DNA of 64,000 nt from Mesorhizobium australicum (GTDB taxonomy: Bacteria > Pseudomonadota > Alphaproteobacteria > Rhizobiales > Rhizobiaceae), in NCBI RefSeq assembly GCF_900177325.1, contig NZ_FXBL01000003.1, positions 124,001-188,000 on the forward strand. The letters are read 5' to 3'. The notes under the pieces were generated by a model. The model was not told the origin of the DNA. It made no database searches and saw nothing but the letters and a program-made list of their open reading frames with translations. Position 1 is the first letter of the stretch. Each line of letters opens with the position of its first letter. The translations under genes and the position numbers were made by a program. Of the stretch, positions 17,969 through 27,845 are shown piece by piece.

Positions 17969-18322
17969 TTATTTCAAGGCGACGACGAAGTGCTTCGTCA
18001 CTGGCTCAATGATTTTCCAGGTGCCCTTGAAGTCTGCTTCCACGACGAAAGCGTCGCCCGGACCGACTTCGACCGGTTCACCGCCGTCGGGCGTGATGAT
18101 GATGCGGCCCGAGATCATGTGCACGAATTCATAGTCCGTATAGGTGGCGTGATAGGTGCCGGGCGTTGCCTGCCACGTTCCCGACAGCACCTTGCCATCC
18201 GCAGTCGTGTGCTGGACGGCGGTCTTCATCGTCGGCTTGCCCTCGATAACCTTCCAGCCGGGAAGATCGTTGGGATCGGCATTCTCCACCTTGCCGAACT
18301 TGAGGATAGTCTTGCGTGTCAT
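17969..18322 (-). CDS. Cupin-domain protein (DUF861-like)
   Basis: The product of 117 aa (from ATG 18322, MTRKTILKFGKVENADPNDL) is a single cupin barrel: SGTWQATPGTYHATYTDYEF, VHMISGRIIITPDGGEPVEV and GPGDAFVVEADFKGTWKIIE. This pattern matches the EutQ-like/DUF861 sugar-binding-type cupins, whose exact substrates are rarely known. A GGAG lies 9 bases before this ATG; an upstream ATG at 18337 overlaps that site. It stands alone, downstream of an AT-rich region on the opposite side. Confidence 0.8.
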   Translation of the reverse strand: MTRKTILKFGKVENADPNDLPGWKVIEGKPTMKTAVQHTTADGKVLSGTWQATPGTYHATYTDYEFVHMISGRIIITPDGGEPVEVGPGDAFVVEADFKGTWKIIEPVTKHFVVALK

Positions 18323-18474
18323 AATAAGGTTCTCCATTGTCATGCTGAGGCTCGAATGCCTAGGGCAAGACTAGCCAAACGATATCGGAATGCAACCGGA
18401 GGCCGTCTACATTTGTCGTGCTCTAAATCCGAAAATTCATCTTCAGACGAATACGGAAGAGAAATGATATAAAA

Positions 18475-18900
18475 ACAATATATATTTGCCGAATACGTAA
18501 TATACATGATAAGTATGCATGTGATATCGATGATACTTATTCTATATATATAATTAAAATTGAAAATTTATGTTTATTTTAAGAGAAATATACTTATATT
18601 ATACATAATAAATCTAAATTATATGTTCTAAATATTTATAATAATAATTTTTTATTCTATATCATATAATTAGATAATTCATAAAATTTTTTGTTGATTT
18701 TAGTTGAAATCTTTATCCTAAATATCTAGAATAACTTCTATGGCAGTGGTAATTGAGGTGTTTTCTTCTGTTATTGTGCTCTGATAAAGGTGGCTGAATT
18801 ACTTTGCAAAATTGGTCTAATACTGTGTCATAAACTAGAAAAATAAGAGAGCAACGCTCGACGAATCATATCGAAAATTGTGATAACGTATTTCACTTCA
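18475..18900. other. Strongly AT-rich noncoding region
   Basis: This 0.4-kb stretch has a base composition unlike anything else in the window: I count 11 G or C among the 120 bases from 18541 to 18660. It has no coding frame of note. It contains small dyads (for example AAGTAT ... ATACTT around 18510-18540). It could be the scar of a foreign segment, a replication or partition site, or an H-NS-like silencing region upstream of the gene at 18972. Confidence 0.75.
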
Positions 18901-18971
18901 TAATATTTGACCCTGGCTCCGGGCGGTCCCTAAAGTTCGGCGTGATCATCGATCTGGGAGGCCGTCGAGCC

Positions 18972-19721
18972 ATGAAGAAAGAAAATACCGTTACCATCAA
19001 TTGCGACATGGGCGAAGGCTACAGCCTTTATCGCTGCGGCGACGATGCCGGCATCATGCCGCATATTGATCTTGGTAACGTCGCCTGTGGTTTCCATGCC
19101 GCCGACCCGGCAGTTATTCGCGATACAGTTAAGCTTGCGGCCAAGCACGGCCTGCCAGTTGGCGCCCATCCATCTTTCCCAGACCGGCAGGGGTTCGGCC
19201 GGCGCGACATGGTGATCAACCGCGAGGAGCTTTCCGCGATCATCCATTATCAGGTTAGCGCCCTCAAGGGGTTTCTTGATATGGCGGGGCTGCCGCTCAA
19301 TCACATAAAGCCTCACGGAGCTCTCTATCGCGCCGCCTGGATGCGGGAGGAAGTGTCGCAGGCGATCGCTGATGCCGCTGTCTTCTACAATGTCCCAGTG
19401 CTTGGCATGGCTGGCACGCTGCAGGAAGAAGTCTATCGGGCGCGAGGCGTCACCCTTATCTCCGAATTCTACGTCGACAATGACTATGACGACGATGGCC
19501 ATCTCATTGTCTCGCGTGATCATGCCGTTCGTGACCCTGCCGAGGCGGCTCGACGTGCAGTGCGCATGCTTTCTGAAGGCAAGGGCACCACGATCACCGG
19601 CCGCGATTTCAAGGTGAGAGCGGAGTCTATCTGCATACATTCCGATACGCCAAACATCGTTGAGTTGGCGCGTGTTCTAAAGGACGCAGTTCGGCCCTGG
19701 AGCCCTTCAGCAGCGGCGTAA
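18972..19721 (+). CDS. LamB/YcsF (PxpA-like) family protein
   Basis: The 249-aa product begins MKKENTVTINCDMGEGYSLY and has the family signatures LGNVACGFHAADPAVIRDTV, LPVGAHPSFPDRQGFGRRDM, HIKPHGALY and the C-terminal RAESICIHSDTPNIVEL. This family includes PxpA, subunit A of prokaryotic 5-oxoprolinase, but no pxpB or pxpC is nearby. The missing partners suggest either that it works with subunits elsewhere or that it has a different amide- or lactam-opening role. It is followed after 126 bp by the GcvT-like gene in the same direction. Confidence 0.9.
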   Translation: MKKENTVTINCDMGEGYSLYRCGDDAGIMPHIDLGNVACGFHAADPAVIRDTVKLAAKHGLPVGAHPSFPDRQGFGRRDMVINREELSAIIHYQVSALKGFLDMAGLPLNHIKPHGALYRAAWMREEVSQAIADAAVFYNVPVLGMAGTLQEEVYRARGVTLISEFYVDNDYDDDGHLIVSRDHAVRDPAEAARRAVRMLSEGKGTTITGRDFKVRAESICIHSDTPNIVELARVLKDAVRPWSPSAAA

Positions 19722-19847
19722 CGCCAGCCAAGTCCAGTCGTCAGTCAAATGCATGTAAAAGGCTGCTAGCCATTGCGTCGGCCGCCCGACGGGCGCGGAA
19801 GCGCTGTCGGGGGTTTTTGTTTTGCGGACCAGGAGGAGAAACCCGCT

Positions 19848-20954
19848 ATGAAAAAGACTCCATTTTACGACAGTGGCCTTGAATATGGGGCCAAAATGGT
19901 TGAGCTCTTTGGCTACTACCTGCCTTGGGAATACGGCGCCGGACACACGAAAGAGCATTTGGGAACGAGAGAGGGTGTGCCCGTATGCGATCTCGATTAC
20001 ATGGCCGAGTTCGTTATCGAAGGGCCGGACGCGCTTGGCTTCATCCAGATGCTCGCAACCAACGATTTCTCCAAGAAGACCGTTGGCTCGGTGCAGTACA
20101 CAGCCATGTGTGACGAGAACGGCCTGATGATCGACGATTGCACTATCTGGTGCATGGCCCAGAACAAGTACATGATCATCAGTGGCTCTGAGGACGACTA
20201 TGAATGGGTGTCGAAACAGGCCAAGAGCTATAATGTTACGGTAACCAATGTCACCGACGAGCATACGACGCTTGCCGTGCAAGGGCCGATGGCCAATCGT
20301 GTGCTCCAGCAGTTGATGGACATCGATTTGTCGACGCTTGGCTACTATCGTTTCCGGCCGGCGAAAATCTCGGGCATCGAATGCTTGGTTGCGCGCATGG
20401 GTTACACGGGTGAGGCGGGCTTCGAACTCCATTTTGCATCGAAAGATGGGGCGACCATCTGGAATCTGGTCATGAATGCCGGCAAGCAGCATAATATAGT
20501 TCCATGTGCTCAGGCCGCACTGGAGAGCTTGCGTCAGGAGGCCGGATATCTCCTGGTGGGAAAAGATCACGATCGCAAAACCAATCCTTTCGAAGCTGGC
20601 ATCGGGTTCACCGTGAAGTTCTCCAAAGAAGACTTCATCGGAAAAGCCGCCTTGCAGAAAATCGCGCGCGAGGGAGTAAAGCGGCGGATGGTTTGGCTTG
20701 ATATCCCGTCCGGTGACGTGGCTGAGACGGGAGACAAGATCTTCGTCGGTGATGTTGAGGTCGGTGCTGTAACCAGTGGATCGTTTTCACCCACCAGAAA
20801 GCGAGGAACTGCCATGGCCTACATCAATCCGCGCCATGCGGTTCCCAGCCTGGATGTGCAGATCGCGCTTGCAAACGGCAAGAAGGCTTCCGCGAAGCTG
20901 TCCGTGATGCCGTTGTATGATCCCGGTGATACCCGCACCAAAGCCTTCGCCTGA
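19848..20954 (+). CDS. GcvT-family folate-dependent methyl/aminomethyl transferase
   Basis: The 368-aa product (MKKTPFYDSGLEYGAKMVEL) is a stand-alone T-protein-like enzyme with an AGGAGGAG ribosome site 11 bases upstream. Family features are YTAMCDENGLMIDDCTIWCM (with the conserved Asp pair), LAVQGPMANRVLQQL, VARMGYTGEAGFELHF and the C-terminal barrel GAVTSGSFSPTRKRGTAMAY. The family moves C1 groups from amines, sulfonium or methoxy compounds to tetrahydrofolate (GcvT, DmdA, LigM, sarcosine and dimethylglycine enzymes). No glycine-cleavage P or H genes are near, so a catabolic demethylase is more likely than glycine cleavage. The substrate is unknown. Its product would feed GlyA of the serine cycle. 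Confidence 0.88.
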   Translation: MKKTPFYDSGLEYGAKMVELFGYYLPWEYGAGHTKEHLGTREGVPVCDLDYMAEFVIEGPDALGFIQMLATNDFSKKTVGSVQYTAMCDENGLMIDDCTIWCMAQNKYMIISGSEDDYEWVSKQAKSYNVTVTNVTDEHTTLAVQGPMANRVLQQLMDIDLSTLGYYRFRPAKISGIECLVARMGYTGEAGFELHFASKDGATIWNLVMNAGKQHNIVPCAQAALESLRQEAGYLLVGKDHDRKTNPFEAGIGFTVKFSKEDFIGKAALQKIAREGVKRRMVWLDIPSGDVAETGDKIFVGDVEVGAVTSGSFSPTRKRGTAMAYINPRHAVPSLDVQIALANGKKASAKLSVMPLYDPGDTRTKAFA

Positions 20955-21045
20955 TCTAGTGGCACGCCGGTGTCCGTAGTCAGGGATTTTGGGACCAACT
21001 GGCATCGTGAGCTAACGGAGGCTCTGGTCCATCAGGGTTGTCATA

Positions 21046-22026
21046 TTAGGCTGCCGCATCTCGATGAAGCAAGCGGCGCTGTTTGATGGTTTCGCGTTTG
21101 ATCCTCTCCCTTTCCAGCGTGATGATCTCGCCGCGCCCGAAGTAGACGTCGGCGGGAGTGAGATTGCCGAGGCTCTCATGGTAGCGGCGGTGGTTGTAGT
21201 GATCGACGAACGCCGCGACCTGCTGCTCGAGATCGCCCGGCAGGAAGTAGTTTTCGAGCAGGATGCGGTTCTTGAGCGTCTGGTGCCATCGTTCGATCTT
21301 GCCCTGGGTCTGGGGATGACAGGGCGCTCCGCGAGTGTGCTCCATACCGTTGCCGGATAGCCATGCGGCGAGGTCGGACGAGACGTAGGACGGGCCGTTG
21401 TCGGAGAGCAGCCGCGGCCGCTGCATGACCCTGGCGCTGTCACAGCCGGAAGCCTGCAGCGCCATGGTCAGCGTGTCGGTGACGTCCCCGGCCTTCATCG
21501 TGGTGCACAGCTTCCAGGCGATGATGTAGCGGGAGAAGTCATCGAGCACGGTCGACAGGTAGAACCATCCCCAGCCGATGACCTTGAGATAGGTGAAGTC
21601 GGTTTGCCAGAGTTGGTTGGGCGCCGTCGTCTTGTCGTGGAACTCGTCGGCGGCCTTGATGACGATGAAGGCCGGGCTGGTGATCAGGTCATGGGCCTTA
21701 AGCAGGCGGTAGACCGAGGATTCCGACACGAAGTAGCCCTTCGTGTCGGTGAAGGTAACCGCCAATTCTCGGGGCGACAGCTCCGGCTCGTTCAGCGCCA
21801 GCTCGACGATCTGGTCGCGCCTTTCCTCGGGGATGCGGTTCCAGACCCGGTTCGGCCGGGGCCTGCGATCCTCCAGCCCATCGACGCCGCCAGTCAGGAA
21901 ACGATCATACCAGCGATTGAAGGTCGACCGCGGAATGCCGAGCTTCTGCAATGTGCGCCGCGCCGACAGGTGCGAGTTCTCGACCATCTGGATGATCTCC
22001 AGCTTCTCGGATGCGGGATATCTCAT
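21046..22026 (-). CDS. IS3-family transposase OrfB
   Basis: The 326-aa integrase-like transposase has an N-terminal helix-turn-helix (LSARRTLQKLGIPRSTFNRW), the HTH_21-like linker and an rve core with WQTDFTYLKVIGWGWFYLST, LLSDNGPSYVSSDLAAWL and HPQTQGKIERWHQTLKNRIL, giving the D-D-35-E triad. It overlaps the end of orfA by 4 bp and appears complete. Confidence 0.92.
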   Translation of the reverse strand: MRYPASEKLEIIQMVENSHLSARRTLQKLGIPRSTFNRWYDRFLTGGVDGLEDRRPRPNRVWNRIPEERRDQIVELALNEPELSPRELAVTFTDTKGYFVSESSVYRLLKAHDLITSPAFIVIKAADEFHDKTTAPNQLWQTDFTYLKVIGWGWFYLSTVLDDFSRYIIAWKLCTTMKAGDVTDTLTMALQASGCDSARVMQRPRLLSDNGPSYVSSDLAAWLSGNGMEHTRGAPCHPQTQGKIERWHQTLKNRILLENYFLPGDLEQQVAAFVDHYNHRRYHESLGNLTPADVYFGRGEIITLERERIKRETIKQRRLLHRDAAA

Positions 22027-22397
22027 TCGTCGTCTCCCCCATCCGCGATCATGCTTTTTTTAAGAATCCGAAGTTCCAGTGCCTGCTCGGCGACGACCTC
22101 CTTGAGATCGCGCGCCTCCTTGCGCAGCACCTTCACCTCGTCGCTGGTGGCGGCGCGCGCCGTGTCGCCGGCCAGCCGCTTCTTGCCCGCCTCAAGGAAT
22201 TCCTTCGACCAGTTGTAATACAGGCTCTCGGCAATGCCCTCGCGTCGGCACAGTGCCGCGATCGACTCCTCGCCGCGCAGTCCCTCCAGCACGATGCGGA
22301 TCTTCTCTTCGGCCGAATACTGCTTGCGGGTCGCTCGGCGGATGTCCTTGATGACCTGCTGCGCAGGCGCTTTCCCTGTCCCGGATCTCTGTCTCAT
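22023..22397 (-). CDS. IS3-family OrfA
   Basis: The 124-aa protein carries an OrfA helix-turn-helix (QYSAEEKIRIVLEGLRGEES, then LCRREGIAESLYYNWSKEFL) and a C-terminal leucine-zipper-like helix (LRKEARDLKEVVAEQALELR). It is the DNA-binding partner of OrfB. The last codons overlap the orfB start. Confidence 0.9.
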   Translation of the reverse strand: MRQRSGTGKAPAQQVIKDIRRATRKQYSAEEKIRIVLEGLRGEESIAALCRREGIAESLYYNWSKEFLEAGKKRLAGDTARAATSDEVKVLRKEARDLKEVVAEQALELRILKKSMIADGGDDE

Positions 22398-22649
22398 CTT
22401 CGCTCCTTTGAAAGGCTACAATGAACCAGAAATCCTCCGTTCTCGGTTAAACCGCTTTGGTCCCATCAGCGCTGACGCCGGACAGCACGCCGGGAGCTTT
22501 CCGATGACTGGTCGGAACGCTTCTAGCAAAAAAGATGCCAGGCGTCAGTGGTCTATCTCTATGGATGACTTGACAGAATTATGAAATCCAAACCAGTGTC
22601 CATTTTTAACCGGGATATGTTGGGTAAGCTCTTTGGGAGAATGTGATAG

Positions 22650-23777
<1,128 letters not shown>

Positions 23778-23781
23778 GATC

Positions 23782-24614
23782 ATGAAAACCGTCTCTATCG
23801 ATAAGTCGCATGGCGGCATTCAGGCGTCTACTCGCATTCCTCCCAAGCATACGCATGAGAATGACCTTCGCCTTGTTTGTGCCTCCACAGGCGCGCACGG
23901 CTTCGTGACCCATGCTCTGGTACCTCTCCGGCCTGACCTGCACTCATGTGAATGTTATAGAAAAGGGTGAGTATCGCTGGCTTGCCGGAGAACTGGGACT
24001 TATCATCGTCTGCCCGTATACCAGCCCGCGTGGAGACACTGTCCCTGACGAACCGAATAATTGGCAGTTCAGCAAGGGCGCCGGTTTCTATGTCGACGCC
24101 ACGCAGGAACCTTACGCAACCAACTATCGGATGTACTCCTATAGCACTGAGGAGTTGCCGGAGCTGATCGCGAAGCAATTTCCAGCCGATATGTCCCGGC
24201 AATCCATCTTCGGCCACTCGATGGGCGGCCATGAGGGTGCTCACGATCGTACTGAAGCATCCAGGCCGTTTCGAGAGTTGTTCGGCCTTTGCGCCGATCT
24301 GCCGTCCCAGCGTGTCGGCCTGGTCGAGGCCAGCGTTCGAGAAATACCTTGGTCCAGACCAGGATACATGGCGAGTCTACGATGCATGCGCACTGATCGA
24401 GGATAACCGGAAAATTGGTGAAATCCTGGTGGATCAGGGCGCTTCTGACAGCTTCCTTGTCGATGGTCTCCGCCCAGATGAACTAGTCGAAGTATGCCGG
24501 GCGGCGGGAATTCCGCTCACCCTACGCATGCAGGAGGGATACGGTCACCCATACTACTTCATCTCCACATTTATGGATGACCACCTTTGCTCGCATGCGC
24601 AGCGTTTGCGATAA
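23782..24614 (+). pseudogene. fghA: S-formylglutathione hydrolase, inactivated by frameshifts
   Basis: Family sequence is spread over three frames: start MKTVSIDKSHGGIQ, then MTFALFVPPQART, then [20 protein letters not shown] to the nucleophile elbow [10 protein letters not shown], then [19 protein letters not shown] to the end YYFISTFMDDHLCSHAQRLR. At least one shift lies near 23825-23850, an in-frame TGA is at about 23907, and a one-base insertion follows the GHSMGG motif near 24232. The gene would have begun 2 bp after the adhC stop. As written it cannot give a working esterase; several sequencing errors are a less likely explanation. Confidence 0.9.
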
Positions 24615-24669
24615 CCGCAGTTAAACCCGCCAGCAAGAAGCTTGGCTCAAGGAGAGAAGGAAACGGAAT

Positions 24670-25242
24670 ATGACCAGCGTAGTAATTCACCCCACGATCG
24701 ATTCCGGGAAAGATAAAGGCGGCGGATCGTTCACGGGAGGAACCCTCGTCTGCGAATGCGTGACCAATCCCGTCAAGGTCAAGGTCAAAACCGACATTGC
24801 GCACAATCACGCCTGTGGCTGCACCAAATGCTGGAAGCCGAACGGTACGCTCTTCTCGGTCGTTGCTGTAGCGCCCAGTGACAAGATCGAAGTGATCGAG
24901 AACGAGAACAAACTCGCCGTCGTCGATCCGGCGGCACTAATTCAACGGCACGCCTGCAAAGATTGCGGCGTTCACATGTATGGTCCAGTCGAAAGGGACC
25001 ATCCGTTCAAGGGGCTTTCCTTTATCCATCCGGAACGGTTCGAGGAAAGCGGCTGGGCTGCGCCGGGCTTTGCGGCTTTTGTCTCCTCGATTATCGAGAG
25101 CGGCTACAACCCTGACAGGATGGACGGCATCCGAGCGCGTCTGAAGGAACTCGACCTCGAATCTTATGACTGCTTGTCCCCGGCCCTGATGGACTACATC
25201 GCAACCTGGACCGCAAAGAAAAACGGCGTCTCTGCCAGCTGA
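24670..25242 (+). CDS. gfa: Glutathione-dependent formaldehyde-activating enzyme (Gfa)
   Basis: The 190-aa protein is of the Gfa/CENP-V fold and accelerates formation of S-(hydroxymethyl)glutathione from formaldehyde and glutathione. Zinc-binding cysteines are visible in [23 protein letters not shown] and [11 protein letters not shown], and the C-terminal part [20 protein letters not shown] is typical of the true Gfa subgroup. An AAGGAGAGAAGG lies upstream. With adhC it forms the first two steps of formaldehyde oxidation. Confidence 0.94.
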   Translation: MTSVVIHPTIDSGKDKGGGSFTGGTLVCECVTNPVKVKVKTDIAHNHACGCTKCWKPNGTLFSVVAVAPSDKIEVIENENKLAVVDPAALIQRHACKDCGVHMYGPVERDHPFKGLSFIHPERFEESGWAAPGFAAFVSSIIESGYNPDRMDGIRARLKELDLESYDCLSPALMDYIATWTAKKNGVSAS

Positions 25243-25511
25243 CGGCGGAGACCGTCCGCCTACCTCCAAACGTTGCATCTTGATCTCCTTAAACAGTGAC
25301 GCGCCTCCTCTCGTTTCCGAGCGCGGGGAGGGATGCTACGTCGGTGGGGTCGAGGATTAGGCAACCCATTAGCTTTGTATATGGTCGTGACAATGTAAAT
25401 CATAATAGCGCCGGCGCGATGCTGGCGGCGGAATAGAAGTCTTCCAGCGGTCAGGCTGATCCCCTTTGGTAGCACAAGCGGGTATTCCCTGAACTGAATA
25501 TTGTTTGAGGG
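25243..25511. other. Region without a supported gene
   Basis: I see no gene here. It separates gfa from an IS3 remnant. Confidence 0.5.
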
Positions 25512-25650
25512 GCTCGGCGGGTGTCCTTGATGACCTGCTTTGCCGGCCCTTGCCTTATTCCGGATTTATGTCTCATCGTGGGTCCTTTGAAAGACTACGA
25601 TGAACCAGAATTCCTTCGCTATCAGTTAAGCCAATTTGGTTCCATTAGGG
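25512..25650 (-). mobile_element. Degenerate right-end remnant of the IS3 element at 20990-22465
   Basis: The sequence from GGCTCGGCGG to TTTGGTTCCATTAGGG lines up base by base with 22333-22470 of the intact element, including the orfA start region and the right terminus, with scattered substitutions. It has the same orientation as the intact copy. The formaldehyde genes therefore lie between two related IS3 ends. Confidence 0.85.
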
Positions 25651-26104
25651 CTGCCGCTGGACTACGAGCAATCCGTCCACACCGCTAAGATGTATCGTCT
25701 CTGCCGTCAGTGTGCCATGAAGAACTTGAATATAGCTCGTCACTCAATCAATGCGACAAAAAATGCTCGTTTTTGATGTTGACGGATATTATATAAGAGG
25801 TAACCTCATCCATGCGCTTAAGATCCATTGTGCATGAGGGTTACTTCAGCAGGTGATCTTAAACCGTACTGTGCTCTCATGTAGAGATCGCAATGCATTT
25901 GTGTGGGTGTTTTCAACAAGATCGATCTCTTGGGTTGGCACCTTTTCCTATACCCGCTATGGCGATAGTAGCAGCTTGCAGTTCGCGGAATGCAGCTTCC
26001 GGTAAGTTAGAATTATTCTGTTCTAACTCCATACCATGAGCGCCTGTCACAGCAGGGGCCGAGTGGTTGCGCGTTAACTTGCTTAACACAACGAGGACCA
26101 AGGA
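25651..26104. promoter_or_regulatory. Leader region of the binding-protein gene with an inverted repeat
   Basis: No gene is seen. An imperfect inverted repeat GAGGTAACCTCAT (25797-25809) and ATGAGGGTTACTTC (25834-25847) could form an RNA stem or an operator, followed by 250 bases of leader. An AAGGA lies just before ATG 26105. The promoter itself is not recognisable. Confidence 0.4.
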
Positions 26105-27658
26105 ATGATTGGGAACATTGAAAGACGCGGTGGAACACTAAAAGTTGGACTCGACGCGGAGGTTGATATCATCGACCCGCCGGCATCCTTCGGTGGCTGG
26201 AATACGGGGCGTGTTGTTCAACAGATATTCGAAAGCCTTGTAGAGGATGATCTTTCGGCCGAGGGTTTACCTTACACGCGCCTCGTTCCGGCGCTTGCCG
26301 AGAAGTATCACGTATCGGAGGATGGGCTTACCTACACGTTCTCGCTTCGGCGAAATGTTCGGTTCCATGACGATACACCATTCGACGCCGAGGCCGCCAA
26401 ATTCAACATCGACAGGATGTGGAATTCCGCTGCGCCGCAGTACTCCCCGGTAGCTGCTGACTACAATCAGCTTGCAACACAGAGTATCCGCAACGTTCTA
26501 GTAGTGGACAGCCATACTTTGCGGATTACTCTTAGCGAACCATACGCGGATTTCCTCCGATACATGACTCAGGAAGACGCGCCGGGTTCCTTTGTCTTTG
26601 TTAGCCCAAGCGCCTTGAAAAAGTATGGAAATGAAGGAATTGGCGACCGAGCGCCCGGTACCGGGCCATATCGGTTCAAAGAACGTTTCAGCACCCGCTT
26701 CGGAATTGGCGTCATTCTTGAACGCAACCGAGACTACTGGGGCGAACCTCCATACCTCGACCAGATCGTCTTTGTCCCCTTGCCGGATGCAGCAGACCGA
26801 GCTGCGGCATTGGAACGAGGCGATGTCGATATCGTCTACGGACCGGACCCTTTTTGTCTGCCGTCGCTACGGGAGCGCGGCTTCGTGGTCAAAGAGGTTG
26901 CTGTCCCCTATCTATGGTACTTTTCCTTCAATATGCGAGAGAGTCCGTTAGATGATGTTCGCGTGAGGCGAGCCATCGCGCACGCGATCAACCGCACAGA
27001 GCTCAGCAATCAGCTATTCGGTGAAGCTACTGCCGCTGCCGTCGGGATCATCCCGCCAGCCTCTCCATCTTTCGAGCCAGATTTTCCAACCTATTATCCA
27101 TACGATCCTTGCAGGGCGAAAGCATTACTCGCCGACGCCGGTTTTTCCGACGGTTTTCACTTCAAGATGCTTGTTGCTCGCTCAGGGTCCGGACAAATTA
27201 ATCCGCTGGCGATCTGCGATTGGCTAATATCTGATCTGTCGCAGATCGGCATTACGGCAGAGGCGGAGGTTCGAGACGACTGGATATCGTATTGCGATGA
27301 ATGGCATCGTGGCATGCCTGCCGGCATCGGCGCGTCCGAGATGAGTTGGGGGATGTCTTGCGACGTTTGGCTGGAGCAGGTGGTGCATTCCCGTTACAGT
27401 TCGCCAAAAGGCTTTAACACGGGATATTACAACAGGGTCGAGGTGGATCGATTGCTCGATCTTGCCCGAACCGAACTAGTCGAATGCCGCCGCGTTGAAC
27501 TTTACCGAATTGCTCACCGTCTAATCATGGAAGATTTGCCAATTCTCCCCCTTCTTACCCTCAGGTCTGGCAATGTCGTTCACGGTCCAAACGTCAAGGG
27601 GTTCAGGTTCCCTGCGCAAAACTGGCACGATTTCCGGCAGGTATGGTTGGAACGATAG
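26105..27658 (+). CDS. Family 5 solute-binding protein without a signal peptide
   Basis: The 517-aa product is a peptide/nickel/opine-type (SBP_bac_5) binding protein: IIDPPASFGGWNTGRVVQQI, LTYTFSLRRNVRFHDDTPFD, GTGPYRFKERFSTRFG and PLDDVRVRRAIAHAINRTEL. It begins MIGNIERRGGTLKVGLDAEV with no hydrophobic leader, and no in-frame upstream extension would supply one before the ribosome site AAGGA. It shares long identical blocks with the protein at 61595-63154. It precedes a complete ABC importer that has its own secreted binding protein. Either it is cytoplasmic, perhaps a sensor, or its export is unconventional. Confidence 0.88.
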   Translation: MIGNIERRGGTLKVGLDAEVDIIDPPASFGGWNTGRVVQQIFESLVEDDLSAEGLPYTRLVPALAEKYHVSEDGLTYTFSLRRNVRFHDDTPFDAEAAKFNIDRMWNSAAPQYSPVAADYNQLATQSIRNVLVVDSHTLRITLSEPYADFLRYMTQEDAPGSFVFVSPSALKKYGNEGIGDRAPGTGPYRFKERFSTRFGIGVILERNRDYWGEPPYLDQIVFVPLPDAADRAAALERGDVDIVYGPDPFCLPSLRERGFVVKEVAVPYLWYFSFNMRESPLDDVRVRRAIAHAINRTELSNQLFGEATAAAVGIIPPASPSFEPDFPTYYPYDPCRAKALLADAGFSDGFHFKMLVARSGSGQINPLAICDWLISDLSQIGITAEAEVRDDWISYCDEWHRGMPAGIGASEMSWGMSCDVWLEQVVHSRYSSPKGFNTGYYNRVEVDRLLDLARTELVECRRVELYRIAHRLIMEDLPILPLLTLRSGNVVHGPNVKGFRFPAQNWHDFRQVWLER

Positions 27659-27845
27659 CACCGCGGCGGATTACTGCTTGAATCGCGCGAGGATTGGTGA
27701 TTGCTTGCATCTGAATTCCGATCGCTGTGGCGCCAGAGGACAACGCATCCAGCAACTTTAACAGCGAACGCAGACGACAAAATTCCTAGCATGGGCTTCA
27801 TGCCCGGTAAAAATCGCTCAATCAGATGATAGAGAGGATCAGTCG

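Larger units (their letters stand above)
20990..22465 (-). mobile_element. IS3-family insertion sequence (about 1.48 kb)
   Basis: The ends TGGGACCAACTGGCATCG on the left and, read inward from the right, TGGGACCAAAGCGGTTTAAC share the outermost 9 bases; a second shared block AACGGAGG and CTGGT..CAT follows. Between them are orfA and orfB of an IS3-type element on the minus strand. No convincing target duplication is visible. A degraded copy of the right end lies at 25512-25650. Confidence 0.85.

Noticed and set aside
18972..19721. Full 5-oxoprolinase system
   Set aside because: Only the PxpA-like subunit is present; no pxpB or pxpC genes lie in the window.
20986..22470. 3- or 4-bp target duplication of the IS3 element beside adhC
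   Set aside because: Bases outside the proposed ends (TTT on the left, TCA on the right) do not match; the ends may be off by a few bases.
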